Shown here: piece by piece, positions 25,944-36,512 of the stretch
How positions within the stretch are numbered: the first letter of the stretch is position 1
Layout: every line of letters begins with the position of its first letter
Assembly: GCA_037349105.1 (NCBI GenBank)
Contig: JAYJMM010000100.1
Coordinates: forward strand, 372,001-436,000
Length of the DNA stretch: 64,000 nt
Direction of reading: 5' to 3'
Source: Limnomonas spitsbergensis
Taxonomy: Eukaryota; Chlorophyta; Chlorophyceae; Chlamydomonadales
The notes under the pieces: generated by a model
What the model was told of the DNA's origin: nothing
Databases searched by the model: none
What the model saw: only the letters and a program-made list of their open reading frames with translations
Translations under genes and position numbers: made by a program

Positions 25944-26369
25944 ATACAGGCGACGCAGCTCGCAGACGATGCCTTGATCCTAAACGACTTAAATGAGTTC
26001 ATCTACTTGGCGTTGTGGTCTCAAGATCTGCTCCGCACCCTAGTTGAGGACCTGGACAAAGGCAAGGGAGGAGGGGATTGGATGGAGCAGGTGCAGGAAG
26101 AATTGGCCAAAGGCGTTTTCTTTCTGCGACAACCAGGTGGGAATATGGCTGGGCTTCAGAGACAGGGTGTGCAGCAGGTGTGCAGGTACGTCGCTTGCGA
26201 GCGCAGCGAGGCTGATCAGCTCGCATTTGATGGTGCAGGATGCGACCAAGATCTAGGATCTGGCAAAACCAGTGTTCGTCCAGCTCAGTCAGTGGTGATC
26301 GCTACCTGCAGTCCTGACAGAACTTTTCCCACTGACGAACTCCATGATGTGAAGACGAGTGACAATGAG
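25944..26369 (+). CDS. Unidentified gene, candidate exon 1 of 4-5
   Basis: Open from an acceptor-like GACACAG (25,943) to GAG|GTGAGC. It encodes QLADDALILNDLNEFIYLAL, then a charged stretch (DLDKGKGGGDWMEQVQEELA) and, near the end, TDELHDVKTSDNE. It joins the next candidate exon (26,808) in phase 0. An alternative is that translation begins within this frame; no ATG with clear context was found upstream. I do not recognise the family. It may be the 5' part of the kinase gene at 32 kb, but no join could be traced. Confidence 0.4.
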
Positions 26370-26807
26370 GTGAGCATAAAGATCTGGTTTGATAGCATGC
26401 AACGGTTCCTGGAGACCCGCATTTGCCCAATTGCTTGACAGTCGATGTGCCGAATGGGATCATGCATTCATAGCTGCATGCCCCTAACACAAAGGCATCC
26501 ATGCAATTCTCTTACACCTGCATGTGTGGAAGAGTAGAAGCTGTAACAGCTTCATATGGTACACACCTGCGTTCATGTGACATCAACCATGCAATGCACC
26601 ACACTTTATTTTGCGTTGCTGGCCGGCCAGGCTGATAGAGCTTGGCAAAGCTAGCTCTTGGATTGGGCCACTGGTTGTAGGCCAGTCCTTGTCTCGTCAG
26701 ATGGGTATGGGCTGTCCTGCAGGCCCCTAAAGGTCTTATGCTGTGGACTTCAACTTCAATGCAATACTGGAGACTCAACAGTCACAGCCATGCATACTGG
26801 TAAACAG

Positions 26808-26902
26808 GTGGCGGATGGCAGCTGCAGCTCTGCAGGTCGGCGGAGGGCTCCCAAGACAGTGTATCCTGAGCTGACCAATTTAAAGCTGGAGAAGCAGGCC
26901 AG
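26808..26902 (+). CDS. Unidentified gene, exon 2
   Basis: Lies between the acceptor TAAACAG and the donor GTAAAT. It encodes RRRAPKTVYPELTNLKLEKQ and ends with two bases of an Arg codon. The composition is basic and helical. Confidence 0.45.
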
Positions 26903-27055
26903 GTAAATATACATCGTGACTTGACCAGACACCCATCACGACTGTTCCCCTGCTGACATCTTGCCTGACAGATGGAAGATAGCTTGTCAGCTCATGTATT
27001 CTTTCATGTTCTTCTCCTGACCTTTGATTACCCCCTTATCACGCTCCTCCTTCAG

Positions 27056-27071
27056 GGACCAGGTCATGAAG
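27056..27071 (+). CDS. Unidentified gene, 16-nt micro-exon
   Basis: A 16-base exon between CCTTCAG and GTGAGC adds (R)DQVMK and keeps phase on both sides. The flanking splice sites are good (pyrimidine tract before, GTGAGC after). The call rests on phase and sites only. Confidence 0.45.
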
Positions 27072-27212
27072 GTGAGCACCAGTGTTTTAAGTAACGCACT
27101 TCAGCTAGATCCCGGCCTATGGCCATAAAAAAAGAGCAATCCACGTGAAGGAGTTGCCTCAATGTGACCAGTTGGCTTAAGGCAAGCTACCTGCCCCCAT
27201 TTATCTTCTCAG

Positions 27213-27313
27213 GCCACTGCCAGCCCGGTAGCTGGAATGATCAAGTACAGCAAGGTGGAGGGCAAGGACGCACAGAACTTGGTACAAGTTATGCAATTCA
27301 AGGAACGCATCAG
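27213..27313 (+). CDS. Unidentified gene, exon 4
   Basis: Starts after TTCTCAG and ends before GTGAGA. It encodes SPVAGMIKYSKVEGKDAQNL and VQVMQFKERI, ending with two bases of an Arg codon. The next candidate exon (acceptor at 27,691) continues in phase as YTSYTPSPATFLHLVDLDNR, with an uncertain 3' end around 27,745-27,870. No domain recognised. Confidence 0.45.
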
Positions 27314-27691
27314 GTGAGAGGCTGAATGAAAATTCGTAACCGTGTACCCTGAACCTTAAACAAGTGCAGGCCATGCAATTCGAAGTGCGTGGTAGGTGTG
27401 GGAGCTGAATGAAAATCCTGAACCCTGAACTAAAATCCTTAACCCCTGAACCATCAGCCATCATCCTTCAGCCCTACGCCTTGAGCCCTACGCTGAGAGC
27501 CCCTTTTCCGTCGACGTCGCATCCTGTCATGCTCTCATTCGGCTAGGACTGGCAGTCTCGACTCCGAATTGCACATACTTATGTAATTGGGATCATTCCC
27601 GACTATTTTCACAGCTATACAATCACCTCACTTCCACACACCACCCTGGTTGTCAGCACCATGCATGTCATTTCCTTGATGCTGCAGCCAG

Positions 27692-27750
27692 GTACACAAG
27701 CTACACACCATCTCCTGCCACCTTCCTTCATCTGGTGGACCTGGACAACC
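27692..27750 (+). CDS. Unidentified gene, candidate exon 5 (3' end uncertain)
   Basis: After the acceptor GCAGCCAG the frame reads YTSYTPSPATFLHLVDLDNR and continues open to a stop near 27,850. A 37-bp candidate intron (GTGGTG...CCTGCAG) would instead link it in phase to VAPILNNDDGTAATKLLPPD and a TGA. I cannot choose between these. Confidence 0.3.
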
Positions 27751-27965
27751 GCTGGGTGGTGCCCTACCTGAAGCCTCAACTCCATCCTGCAGGTTGCACC
27801 GATCCTCAACAACGACGATGGTACCGCTGCCACCAAGCTCTTGCCGCCTGACGGAGGCGAGCAGGCGGACGATGCTTGCTGAGGCAGGCAAGCGGGGCAG
27901 CAGCGGCTCCTTATGGGACGGCGACGATGGCCACAACAGCACGCAGCAGGAGCCATGCCGTGGGC

Positions 27966-28248
27966 AAGAGGCAGAGGCTGCCGTGGCAGCAGCTGCAGCG
28001 GAGGTGGCCAACATCCGGTATATTCAAGAGCTGGAGGCGGAGGCCAAGACCAAGGGAGTTGGCATGCTTTTCGCTTGGCGGGGGGAGGGAGGGCCTGAGA
28101 TTCTGCGTGGCTGTGGAGGTGCTCTGAGAGGTGAGCGGTGTAGTCTAAACTTCCCTAAACAAGGGGCAGGGCAAGGGAAGAGAAGGGACTTCATCTTGTG
28201 TGAACCACGTGATTGGGGGGGAACCATCAGCCGCATACCCTTTGTGCT
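27966..28248 (+). repeat. Duplicated exon-like segment, copy 1
   Basis: About 283 bp recur at 29,219-29,502 (1,253 bp apart). The frame encodes IRYIQELEAEAKTKGVG, preceded by an Ala-rich run. Relative to copy 2 it has a 5-base deletion near GCTTTTCGCTTGG, which shifts the frame. Its 3' part (CTCTGAGAGGTGAGCGGTGTAG) includes a donor-like GTGAGC. Confidence 0.7.
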
Positions 28249-29007
28249 CCCATTTCTCCCCCTGTCACAGCCAACCCAAGGTGACCATTTGATCCCTGAG
28301 CATTCCTGCCTGTTCCTGCTCCCATGACCTGAGTGTTCGCTTCTGTGCCTTCTCTTTCGCCGGAAAAATCTCTCCGTTTTCAAAATTGCAGACGTAAGGC
28401 TCACATTTGTTTCCCGCCATTTGGTCTCCCTTTGTTTTTCACCCGGGCCGGGCCTCCGTATGTGTATTTCTCCCCTGTTGGGCCCCTTTTTTCTACAGGC
28501 CCTTTTTGGGGGGACAAATCCCCTCATCCCCCCCCCCCCAAAGAGGGGACAAGCCCTCTCCAAGATGAGGTCAACCCCCCATTAAGGGATGCTTAGACAG
28601 GAGGCCTTGTATTGGAAATCTCAGTCCTCCCCCCCTGGGCAATCCCCCTCACGAAGGTGGCCAGTGAGCTGCACATGACCCTGACCATCATCAGCTACAT
28701 TCCCCAGGCCTTCTGAATACCCTCAGCTACATCTTGGCCACCAGATGTTTTGGGGCATGCATGTGCATTCATGGGATGGCATGGAAATGAAGAAAGCTAG
28801 CTGAGATCCTGGGCTTGAACCTACAGATCTTTCTCTTCAATCCGCCTTAATCTTCCACCTGCAGATCCTAGACTTGACACTGCTGATCTTTAACTTGAGT
28901 CTGCAGACCTTTGTCTTCTATCTGCAGGTACTGGGCTATAATCTGCAGGTCCTGTGCCTTTGCCTCGCCATTCCACCCTGTTTTCCATTCCGTCCCTGCC
29001 CTTCCAG

Positions 29008-29173
29008 GGCCGCGTCCTTCCCGAGAGATGACAGTGCGGCAGATGCCGTGGAGCTTTTCAACTGTCCCTCCCTGTGCGCGTGTGAGGCCGTCATGGACAT
29101 GGCGCGCCTGGTAACTGACCTGACGGGAGCGGACCCTACGCCTGCGGCTGTGTTGATCGAGTGCCGCGGGTAG
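29008..29173 (+). CDS. Candidate exon of an unknown protein
   Basis: After the acceptor CCCTTCCAG an open frame reads DAVELFNCPSLCACEAVMDM and ARLVTDLTGADPTPAAVLIE. It closes at TAG, or uses the donor GTAGTT inside CGCGGGTAGTTGG. The amphipathic, cysteine-containing sequence looks genuinely coding. The family is not recognised; it may belong with the repeated exon that follows. Confidence 0.35.
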
Positions 29174-29218
29174 TTGGCGCGACACTTTCAAGATCTTCAT
29201 TACAATATGAGGGACTCC

Positions 29219-29502
29219 TCTGAGGCGGAATCTGCCGTGCCAGCAGCTGCAGAGGCGGTCAAGATCCGTTCGATTCAAGAGCTGGAGGCGAAGGCGGACG
29301 CAAAGGGAGTTGGCAAGCTGTACGCGTCGCTTGGCGGGGGGAGGGAGGGCCTGAGATCGTGCGTGGCTGTGGAGGCGCTCTGAGAGGTGAGCGGTGTAGT
29401 CTAAATCTCCCTAAACAAGGGGAAGGGCAAGGGAGGAAAAGGGACTTCATCTTCTGTGAACCACGTGATTGGGGGCGAACCATCAGCCGCCTACCCTTTG
29501 TG
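29219..29502 (+). repeat. Duplicated exon-like segment, copy 2
   Basis: Copy of 27,966-28,248. Its frame is intact: IRSIQELEAKADAKGVGKLY, then Gly-rich, closing at TGA just before GTGAGC. The better-preserved frame suggests this copy is closer to the functional exon. Confidence 0.6.
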
Positions 29503-29894
29503 CCTACACATAAGCTCGCTAATTTTGCAGTTAGCGAAAATTAAGCAATTTAATGTTATCATGGTATTACCGGGGCTGCATGGTGACGAAGCTGGGTCGA
29601 ATCTGGCTAAATCGTGCCATGCGTGCCTGCCTGCCTAGACGATCATACACGAAAATTGTCCTCTTTGGGACCGGCTTTGGGACGTCATAATTTAATAAAC
29701 AATGTAATCATTTATGTGGTGCTTCATAAATAAGTGTATTTTCTCGGGTAGTGACACATGAGAGGTTGTCGCGTTTTGAATGTGGCAGAGTTCGAGTTTT
29801 CTCTGACATTTCGTTGTCAAACGAAATTTCCAGACTCAAAAAGAATGGGAACAACGATTTTAGACTGACTTCTTACTTTGATGTGACTTAACCA

Positions 29895-30020
29895 GGGTTT
29901 GAGGCCGGCTGCCCAACCCTAGACAACATGAGATGCAAACACAAAAAGCAGCCTGGTTAGGCATGTAGCCCTCTTCGTCAGCTGAAAAAAGGCGAGCATG
30001 AACAGGAAAAGGCATGTGAG
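29895..30020. repeat. Dispersed repeat family II, copy 1
   Basis: Shares GAGGCCGGCTGCCCAA.CCT, then A/C-rich sequence, CCCTC.TC..CAGCTGA and AGGCGA.CA with 40,145-40,262. A shorter relative (GTTTGAGGCTGGACGCCCAG) lies at 25,311-25,345. Origin unknown. Confidence 0.6.
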
Positions 30021-30194
30021 GCACACGACCAACAAGCACTCACACGGCTGCAAAAAGCCTTGCGATGAAAGTAAGAAAAATATGACTTGGAAAAGGGTTG
30101 ATAAAGATACGCTGTGCAGATTTGGCCTCGAGCCGCTGGCCGGTAGATGTGTGAGAATCAGGCATATATAAGGCGGCCGTGGGGCAGGTTGAGT

Positions 30195-30372
30195 GTTCAA
30201 GGTGAACTGGTAGCTTTTCGAAGGAAGACGGGTAGCTGTTAGTTCGAAGGTAAACTGGTAGCTGTTGGAGATCGACTGCTGGTAGCTGTCTAAGGTGGAC
30301 TGGCTGGTAGCTGTTCGAAGGTGGACTGGTAGCTTTTCGAAGGTGGACTGGTTTGCAGCTGAAACAGCTGGC
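30195..30372. repeat. Short tandem repeat (TGGTAGCTGTTCGAAGG type)
   Basis: Six or so irregular units of 24-40 bp with GGTAGCT(G/T)TT and TTCGAAGGTGGACTGG. No coding or regulatory role is visible. Confidence 0.6.
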
Positions 30373-32082
30373 TGGCGTCGTGATGCAGCTGACACAGCTG
30401 GCTGGCGACATGACGTTTAGGGCTAAATTAGGTGTGGACCTATCAATCCAGCCACGTCTGCACAACAGGATGGTTGGCGGAAACTTACAACCGTTCAGGC
30501 AACCGAATGTACGCCACGGCTATATCAACAGAGGCGCGCCTCAATTGCTTCCCATTCAATCTTACCTTACAACAAATATCAAGAAACCGCCGCCCATTTC
30601 CCGCGTCCAGCCAGTTTCTGAAGCTCCCTGCTCCCTGTTCGGCTGCCTGTTCCTGAAATCGCTATCTCCAGACATCCCCGCTCCGTCCCTCGGCCCTTAG
30701 TTTATCCCCGTGACAACCCCAGCGCACTCTGCAGCGACAGGAACGCGACATCAGACTGACGTCTGGTCTGGCGCTTCTCGTTACCATCCGTCCACACCCG
30801 TCTTCACTTCTATCATATTTGTCGGCGTCGAGGCTTGCGCTACCGATAGGTCGAGGTCTCAGGCCCATCTCGACACATGGAAAATCTCCAAATCTTATCT
30901 GACTGCGTCCCTGTCTGGACGTCCCGCCAAGCAACTGGCCAAGGACATGATGATGCGCAGCCCGCCGAGACTTTTCGTCTCTTTGCCCGGCATGACCAAG
31001 GCCTTGGCTTAACAGGAGAAGGAGGCAAGAGGGTCATGTCCCTGCTTCGGAAATTTTTGTGGACGATGGACGCTAAGGTGAGGAGCGAGCAAGGAATGAG
31101 TGAAATGAGCTCCCATGTTGGAGAGGCTGGCTTGATGAGCGAGTGTTGGCTGACTGCTGGCTGGCTGCCCGTGGCTGGCTGGCTCACTCTGATGATAGAT
31201 GACTAATGAGTATATATGGAGCCGCATGATCCTGCTGCCTCTCTTACTGTCTGTCTGGTAGTTCATAATGGATGAGACCTCATTACAAGGAGAGCCTGCT
31301 GTTTCATCCATGAGATCCTCACTGCCTGACTAAGTAGAGGAACATGCTGCATGCTTGCACGCATGTTGTATGCCACTGTCGAATGTTGTATGTTGCAGCC
31401 TCCGTCGCTCGCACCCTCGCTCGTCAGTACATCAGCTGTTGCAGCCTCGCTCATGTTCTACATGTTCCCCTCCTGAACAGGTGTCGACAGCATCAGCAAC
31501 GAGGCAGCACAAAACTGGTGAGCAAAACACATCTGGTTCAGCGCACCAACATTATGAGAATCCGGCCCCCCCATGCCCTTATCCTGTCTCGATAAGGACA
31601 TACAAGTAAGCCCCGGCCCTAAAGACATGTTTTGTCCCACACCTGTTGAAATGAACCTCAGACCTCAATATCTGGTGTGTCTCGCTTCATTAAATTAATA
31701 TTCTGCCCCCCAGTGCCTGTTCTCTCAAGCATGTGCTAAAATCCTGGCTCCAACTCCTGCCAGGCAGGAACGAACACACAAAAGACAGCAATCCTGGCCA
31801 ATACCTGCCTAGAATAAAGCTGCATGATGCTCCCCATACTTTCAATGGAGTTGGTAGGCACTGCTTATATTTGACGCTTGCTTATTTTACTCCCTTGATT
31901 TCGACCCATCATTGCAGCTACTCTGTCTGCTGCAAGGCTATATGTGAACAGCACACATCAGATCTTCAACAAGCTTCCCCTCCCTGTCTTGTCTGACCTT
32001 TACCCCTGTCTTCATTCTACACTTCTCTTTCCTGGCCAGTCTGACTTTTCCCATGTCCCCTACCCCTCCCCTGTTGTTGCAG

Positions 32083-32626
32083 GTGCTTCGCAGACTGCGC
32101 CGTACGAGGATGTCGACGATGGCGTGGTCAGCGACCAGAGCAATATCTTGATCCTGAGCACGGAGCTGGAGGACTTGGACGCACACCTGGCTTCTGAGAG
32201 GCTCCGCAACCACCCAGACAGGCCACCGATAAGCTCCAGAACGAGGTTCAGCTGGCCGCCGAGAGAGAGCGTAATGAGGCGCTGAAGGCATCGCTGGCTC
32301 TTGCAGAGGGGCAGCTGCTTCAGATTAAGCAGCGCCTGGCGGCTGAGCGGCAGTTGGCTGCTGACCAGAAGCTGGCTGCTCACCAGCGGCTGGCTGCCGA
32401 GCAGCTGCTGGCCGCTGAGCGGCTGCTGGCTGTCGAGAGGCTGCAGAAGCGTCAGACCGTGCTGATGCAGCAGGCTGTCTTTCCGCCATTGCTGGCGCTG
32501 TGCATGCTCGCCCTCAGCTGCATCCCCAAATCGGTTCTGGCGAATGCAGACCTCGGAGTGGGCGGCCACGCTACGGTGCACAGGTTCCCTTGCGGTAACA
32601 AAGTTCATGCTCTAAAAATGGCCAAG
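32083..32626 (+). CDS. Protein kinase, exon with coiled coil and Gly-rich loop
   Basis: Starts after TTGTTGCAG and ends at AAG|GTGAGT. The 3' two thirds encode a long Leu/Ala/Gln heptad coiled coil (for example AAERQLAADQKLAAHQRLAA), then a hydrophobic stretch, the glycine-rich loop LGVGGHATVHRF and the ATP-anchoring Lys in HALKMAK. The 5' part (YEDVDDGVVSDQSNILILST) is open in a different frame. The two frames meet near 32,200-32,222 without an obvious intron, so a hidden splice, a frameshift or a sequence error is present. Upstream exons were not identified. Confidence 0.7.
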
Positions 32627-33197
32627 GTGAGTGGGCTGAAGTGAGGGACAGTTGGGGCTTCCTGCCTCCTGGTGCCGTGCTGCACACCGAATGTGAGATT
32701 TAGAGGGGGGCACATACAGTTTACTTCCATGGGCTCCGCACCGATTGGAGTAAAGCCTCGGACTACAGCGTTTGTATGCCAAGGATCATGCTGTATTGAA
32801 CTCATTATTGTGTTGATGCTAACGTATTTTCTTTAACAGAATGCAGGGTTCTGAGGGGATGCACATTGATCGAATAGCTTCGGTCCTGCCCGCGGGTCAT
32901 TTTGTTTTGGGGGGCGCAGCTTAGGGTTGAAGCTCCAAGCCCTATCCAGGGTTGAAACTGTACCCGCTGTTTCGCGTAACGGATGATTCAGATACATTAT
33001 GTCCCGCGGCTAAGTTCGCCTTCTGGTGAAGCAACCCCAGCTGCATGGACCCCTGGCTATAGGCCAGTTAATGTTTGGTTCCTGTCGGACCAGTTGCTGC
33101 TTTCTGGCAGCCCTCCAAAGCTTGCCAGGTGCGCATGTCAAGCTAAAATGTTTCTTAACCAGGACCTTCCCCCTGCCATTGCCCCCCTGTGGTGCAG

Positions 33198-33533
33198 GCC
33201 GGTTCTGAGCACATGATGCAGCCCGAGATTGTCTGCATGCAGCATGCGCGTGGTGCCCTGGGGACGCACGTGGTGCCGCTCGTGGCCGCAGTCTACGACG
33301 ACATTACCGGCGCCATCGTCGGCTATGTCATGGAGCTTATGGAAGGCTCGCTCTCCGATCTGATCTGGAGCAAGAAGGGCTGCCCCTTATTCATACTGGG
33401 CCTGCTGCGCAAGGCCGCCAGCGCCCTCGAGAGGTTCCACGCTAGTGGACACCTTCACATGGACGTCAAGGCCGTCAACTTCTTGTACAGCAGTCGGGTC
33501 CTCGCTGACGGGAGTGTGGATTACGACATCAAG
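33198..33533 (+). CDS. Protein kinase, catalytic-loop exon
   Basis: 112 codons, phase 0 at both ends, between GGTGCAG and GTGAGG. Visible are the hinge region (GYVMELMEGSLSDLIW), the helix before the catalytic loop (ALERFHASGHLHMD) and the catalytic loop itself as HMDVKAVNFL. The loop keeps Asp, Lys and Asn, but the usual Arg of HRD is Met. It ends at the start of the strand leading to the DFG-type motif. Confidence 0.85.
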
Positions 33534-34207
33534 GTGAGGGCATGTCGCAGTGACTGCAGATGTGCCTGAATTCCTGACATTGTTTAATTGTTGGGGGAAT
33601 GATTAGGGTCCAGATATTTCATACCCTGACTAATAGTTCATGGCTGCACCTGCCCTGCTGGCTCCCACATCCCTGTTGATGTCCCTGTCCATGCCGCCTG
33701 CCCGCTTGCCTGGCTCATGAAACAGCATATCAAGCACATGAGGGACAAAAACCAGTAGTTTGCACAAAGGACCTCCGTTGTTATGACCCCTGGTCCGATC
33801 GGTACCAAACCTCGACCAGCATGCGGCGTATGTGCCATAGCAGCAGGGCATGAAGCACCATGTCTTAGGCCGTAGGCCATAGACCATGATGTAGCTGAAA
33901 TGTAGCTGAAGCACCCTCAAAGAGAAAGGACAATCCATGACCTGAACTGCAACACCTTCCACAAGCAAACAGCAAAATAGACGTGCATGCGTTGTCCATT
34001 CTGTCTTCATTATTTTTCAACGGGCCCGAGGCTGGCAGCTATAGCAGCAGGTCATGCTGCACCAGGTCCCCATGGCGGTTATGAAACTGAGTTAAAGATG
34101 GATTGTTGCGGTAGCATTGTCATGCACAGTGATGAAAATCATATCTTTGGAATACACCTGGCACATGCAAACTGGAAAATGCATGTGCCCTCCTTGTCAT
34201 TTAACAG

Positions 34208-34315
34208 ATTTCTGATGCCGGATGTGCCAAGTACGTTGGCCCCTATGGTTCCATACCCGGGCCTACTTACGGGACGGGCGTTTACATGGCAACAGAGTGC
34301 TTTAGGACTGGGCAG
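34208..34315 (+). CDS. Protein kinase, activation-segment exon
   Basis: 36 codons, phase 0, between TTTAACAG and GTGAGC. It encodes ISDAGCAKYVGPYG and then TYGTGVYMATECF. The DFG motif reads DAG, keeping the Mg-binding Asp but losing Phe. The APE motif reads ATE. Together with HMD this marks a divergent kinase; activity cannot be judged from sequence alone. Confidence 0.85.
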
Positions 34316-34434
34316 GTGAGCTTCTCTAATGCAGCAGTTCTTCTCTAGCTAAGTTTAAGTGTGCACCAGACCAGCTTTGATGGGCAGCTAGGCAGCCATC
34401 AGTGGGTCCATGGGGACTAAACCTTGAACGGCAT

Positions 34435-34520
34435 AAGGTGGGTGGCCCAAGCAAAAGTGCTTGCTGCACCATGCCTGTGTATTTGCGACCAGGATGTAGC
34501 TGAAGTGTAGCTGTAGGAAG
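34435..34520 (+). repeat. Dispersed repeat family III (GTAGCTGAA element)
   Basis: Lies in the last kinase intron. It contains GGCCCAAGC...GCTTGCT...GCCTG and ends in GATGTAGCTGAAGTGTAGCTG. Relatives: 33,830-33,915 (+), 42,420-42,510 (+) and 48,287-48,372 (- strand). Short, dispersed, intronic and in both orientations, so SINE- or MITE-like. Confidence 0.55.
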
Positions 34521-34666
34521 CAACATAAATAAAAATAGGATGCCAAGGATTGCCCCTGAGCAATAGGGAGATTTGCATGCCTGCCCCCCAACGGTCTGCC
34601 TACATCATTCAATTGGACCCCTCAAATTCAAATGCCTCCCTCCTCCCCATCCCTTTATCTGAGCAG

Positions 34667-35656
34667 GTTTCGGCGGCGGCTGACGTTTTGGCCTTTGGAC
34701 GTTTGTTTGCGGCAGCTCTCAGCGGGCACAACGACCCGTTCACCCAGCTGTTGCCGACCTTAATGGCAAGAAGGGGTGTGACCGAGAGCCTAGCATGGAA
34801 AGAAATCGTGCTGCTGCTGTCCAAGGACCAGATGCCAGCTGCTCAGTTGGACCTTTCTAAGACACTGGACTTTGCCCCGCTGCGTGCATTCGGCTCCCAG
34901 GCGGCCATCCAGGTTGGCAACCTGATCAGGTGCTGCATCGACCGTGACGCCAGCCAGCGACCTAGCATGGCTGACGTGGAGGTGATGCTGGAGCAGATCA
35001 TTGGCAACATGGCAGTGGTGCCAGTGCAAAGGCCGGTGCCGATGCTGGCTGTGATGCCGATGCCCATGCCAGACCCCGAGCTGGTGCCAATGCCCATGCC
35101 GGACCCCAAGCCGGTACCAATGCCGGCTGCCATGCCGATGCCCGTGCCGGACCCCAAGCTGGTACCGATGCTGGCTGCCACGCCGATGCCCATACTGGAC
35201 CCCAAGCCGGTACCGATGCTGGCTGTGATGCAGATGCCCGTGCCGGATCCCAAGCAGGTACCGATGCCGGCTGCCACGCCGATGCCCATGCCGGACCCCA
35301 AGCCGGTACCGATGCTGGCTGTGATGCGGATGCCCATGCCGGACCCCAAGCCGGTGCCTCTGCTGATGCCAGTGCCCATGCTGGAGCCCATGCCCGTGCC
35401 TATGCTCATGCCGGAGCCCATGCCCGTGCCAGTGCCTCAGCCAGTCCAGGCAGGCTGGGGGCGGGCTCTGACCGGCTGGGTGGGGCGTATCCTTCCAGGC
35501 TGGGTGAGCGGAGGGCCAGTCACACCGGCGGAGTCTGGCGCAGTCACGCCAATTGAGGACCCTGCCACGCTGGTGGAGGGCCTTGCCAGCAAGGGGGGTG
35601 CCGACCAGCGACCACCTGCTGCCTGCTGCTTCGTTTGCGTCCACTGTGTGTTGTGA
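34667..35656 (+). CDS. Protein kinase, last exon with Pro/Met repeat tail
   Basis: Starts after TCTGAGCAG, phase 0, and stops at TGA 35,654-35,656 (329 residues). The first ~110 residues complete the C-lobe: DVLAFGRLFAAALSG is the F-helix with its Asp, and DASQRPSMADVE carries the late conserved Arg. A low-complexity tail follows, built of ~16-residue units such as PMPMPDPKPVPMLAVM, then GWGRALTGWVGRILPGWVSG and a Cys-containing end (CCFVCVHCVL). An in-frame ATG upstream (34,550) is not the start, because the acceptor separates it. A related, diverged copy of this exon is at 23,642-24,157. Substrate and pathway unknown. Confidence 0.85.
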   Translation, partial: VSAAADVLAFGRLFAAALSGHNDPFTQLLPTLMARRGVTESLAWKEIVLLLSKDQMPAAQLDLSKTLDFAPLRAFGSQAAIQVGNLIRCCIDRDASQRPSMADVEVMLEQIIGNMAVVPVQRPVPMLAVMPMPMPDPELVPMPMPDPKPVPMPAAMPMPVPDPKLVPMLAATPMPILDPKPVPMLAVMQMPVPDPKQVPMPAATPMPMPDPKPVPMLAVMRMPMPDPKPVPLLMPVPMLEPMPVPMLMPEPMPVPVPQPVQAGWGRALTGWVGRILPGWVSGGPVTPAESGAVTPIEDPATLVEGLASKGGADQRPPAACCFVCVHCVL

Positions 35657-36444
35657 TTCTCTTGGGTGACTGATATTGCGCAGAGTGCTTTGTAGGGCGG
35701 TTCCGAGCGGGAACAGCGGGACCGAGAGGTTATCGGTGTCTGTTTTAATGTGTACCCCAGGCTGACGATTTGGGGTTGAGCAGTATGTTTCTATTTACAT
35801 GCCCATACACGATGATATGTATACTTCTCTCTGTACATCGTCTACCCGGTGGTATTATGTTCTGACCGGAATAAATTCGTGAACGGTACTTTGGGTACCG
35901 AAATTACAATCAATGTTCACGCAATCGCCGGCTCAGCCACTTGCCACCAGTCTGTCTGGCCGCATGCACTGCACGGTTTAAACGGACAGAATTTATTATG
36001 TGAGATGCCCAACACCCATGTCTCTGCTCCAGCCTTATTTCAGGCAGGCAGTTAGGCAGTTCGATCACAGGCTGATGCAAAGGTTCTGCCTGGGCTGCTG
36101 CTACTTAGTAGCCATTATTACGCCTGATTACCGTATTCAAGCCATGATTACTTATGCCCATACGTTCGTCAGACCTTATTCGCCATTTAAAGTAGGGTAA
36201 TAATCTGTGGGTCTTTTTTCTTATGGATTATTTTTCTTGTGGTTTCGGTCTGTGGAGGTGGAGTGCTTGTTGGATCATCATGGAGAATGTGCCCGGGCTC
36301 TGTTGTTTGATTTTGTTCCACAGGCGCCTTTTCTGTGGACAGCTGGACACGAATAATTGAAACCTTGGACCAGCTTTGGCAGGTAGTATTGTAATCAAAG
36401 CTGCTGGTAATTTTAGCGGCCTCCTAGCAAGGTATGGTTTAGCA

Positions 36445-36512
36445 ACGTACCCAGGGCTCACATTCGAACCCAGGTCCATAGCACAAGCTAATGGCGTTAC
36501 ACCTCTGGACCG
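36445..36512 (-). repeat. tRNA-like / SINE-like element
   Basis: On the minus strand GGTCCAGAGGTGTAACGCC is followed ~30 bp later by CTGGGTTCGAATG, a good match to the Pol III B box (GGTTCGANTCC). The A-box position is only approximate. Related words (CAGAGGTGTAACGTCATTA) occur at about 18,551 and, less well, 18,929. No foldable complete tRNA could be drawn, so a tRNA-derived repeat is more likely than a functional tRNA. Confidence 0.4.

Noticed and set aside
34790..35644. 284-codon minus-strand Gly/His-rich frame
   Set aside because: Shadow of the 48-bp coding repeat of the kinase tail on the plus strand.
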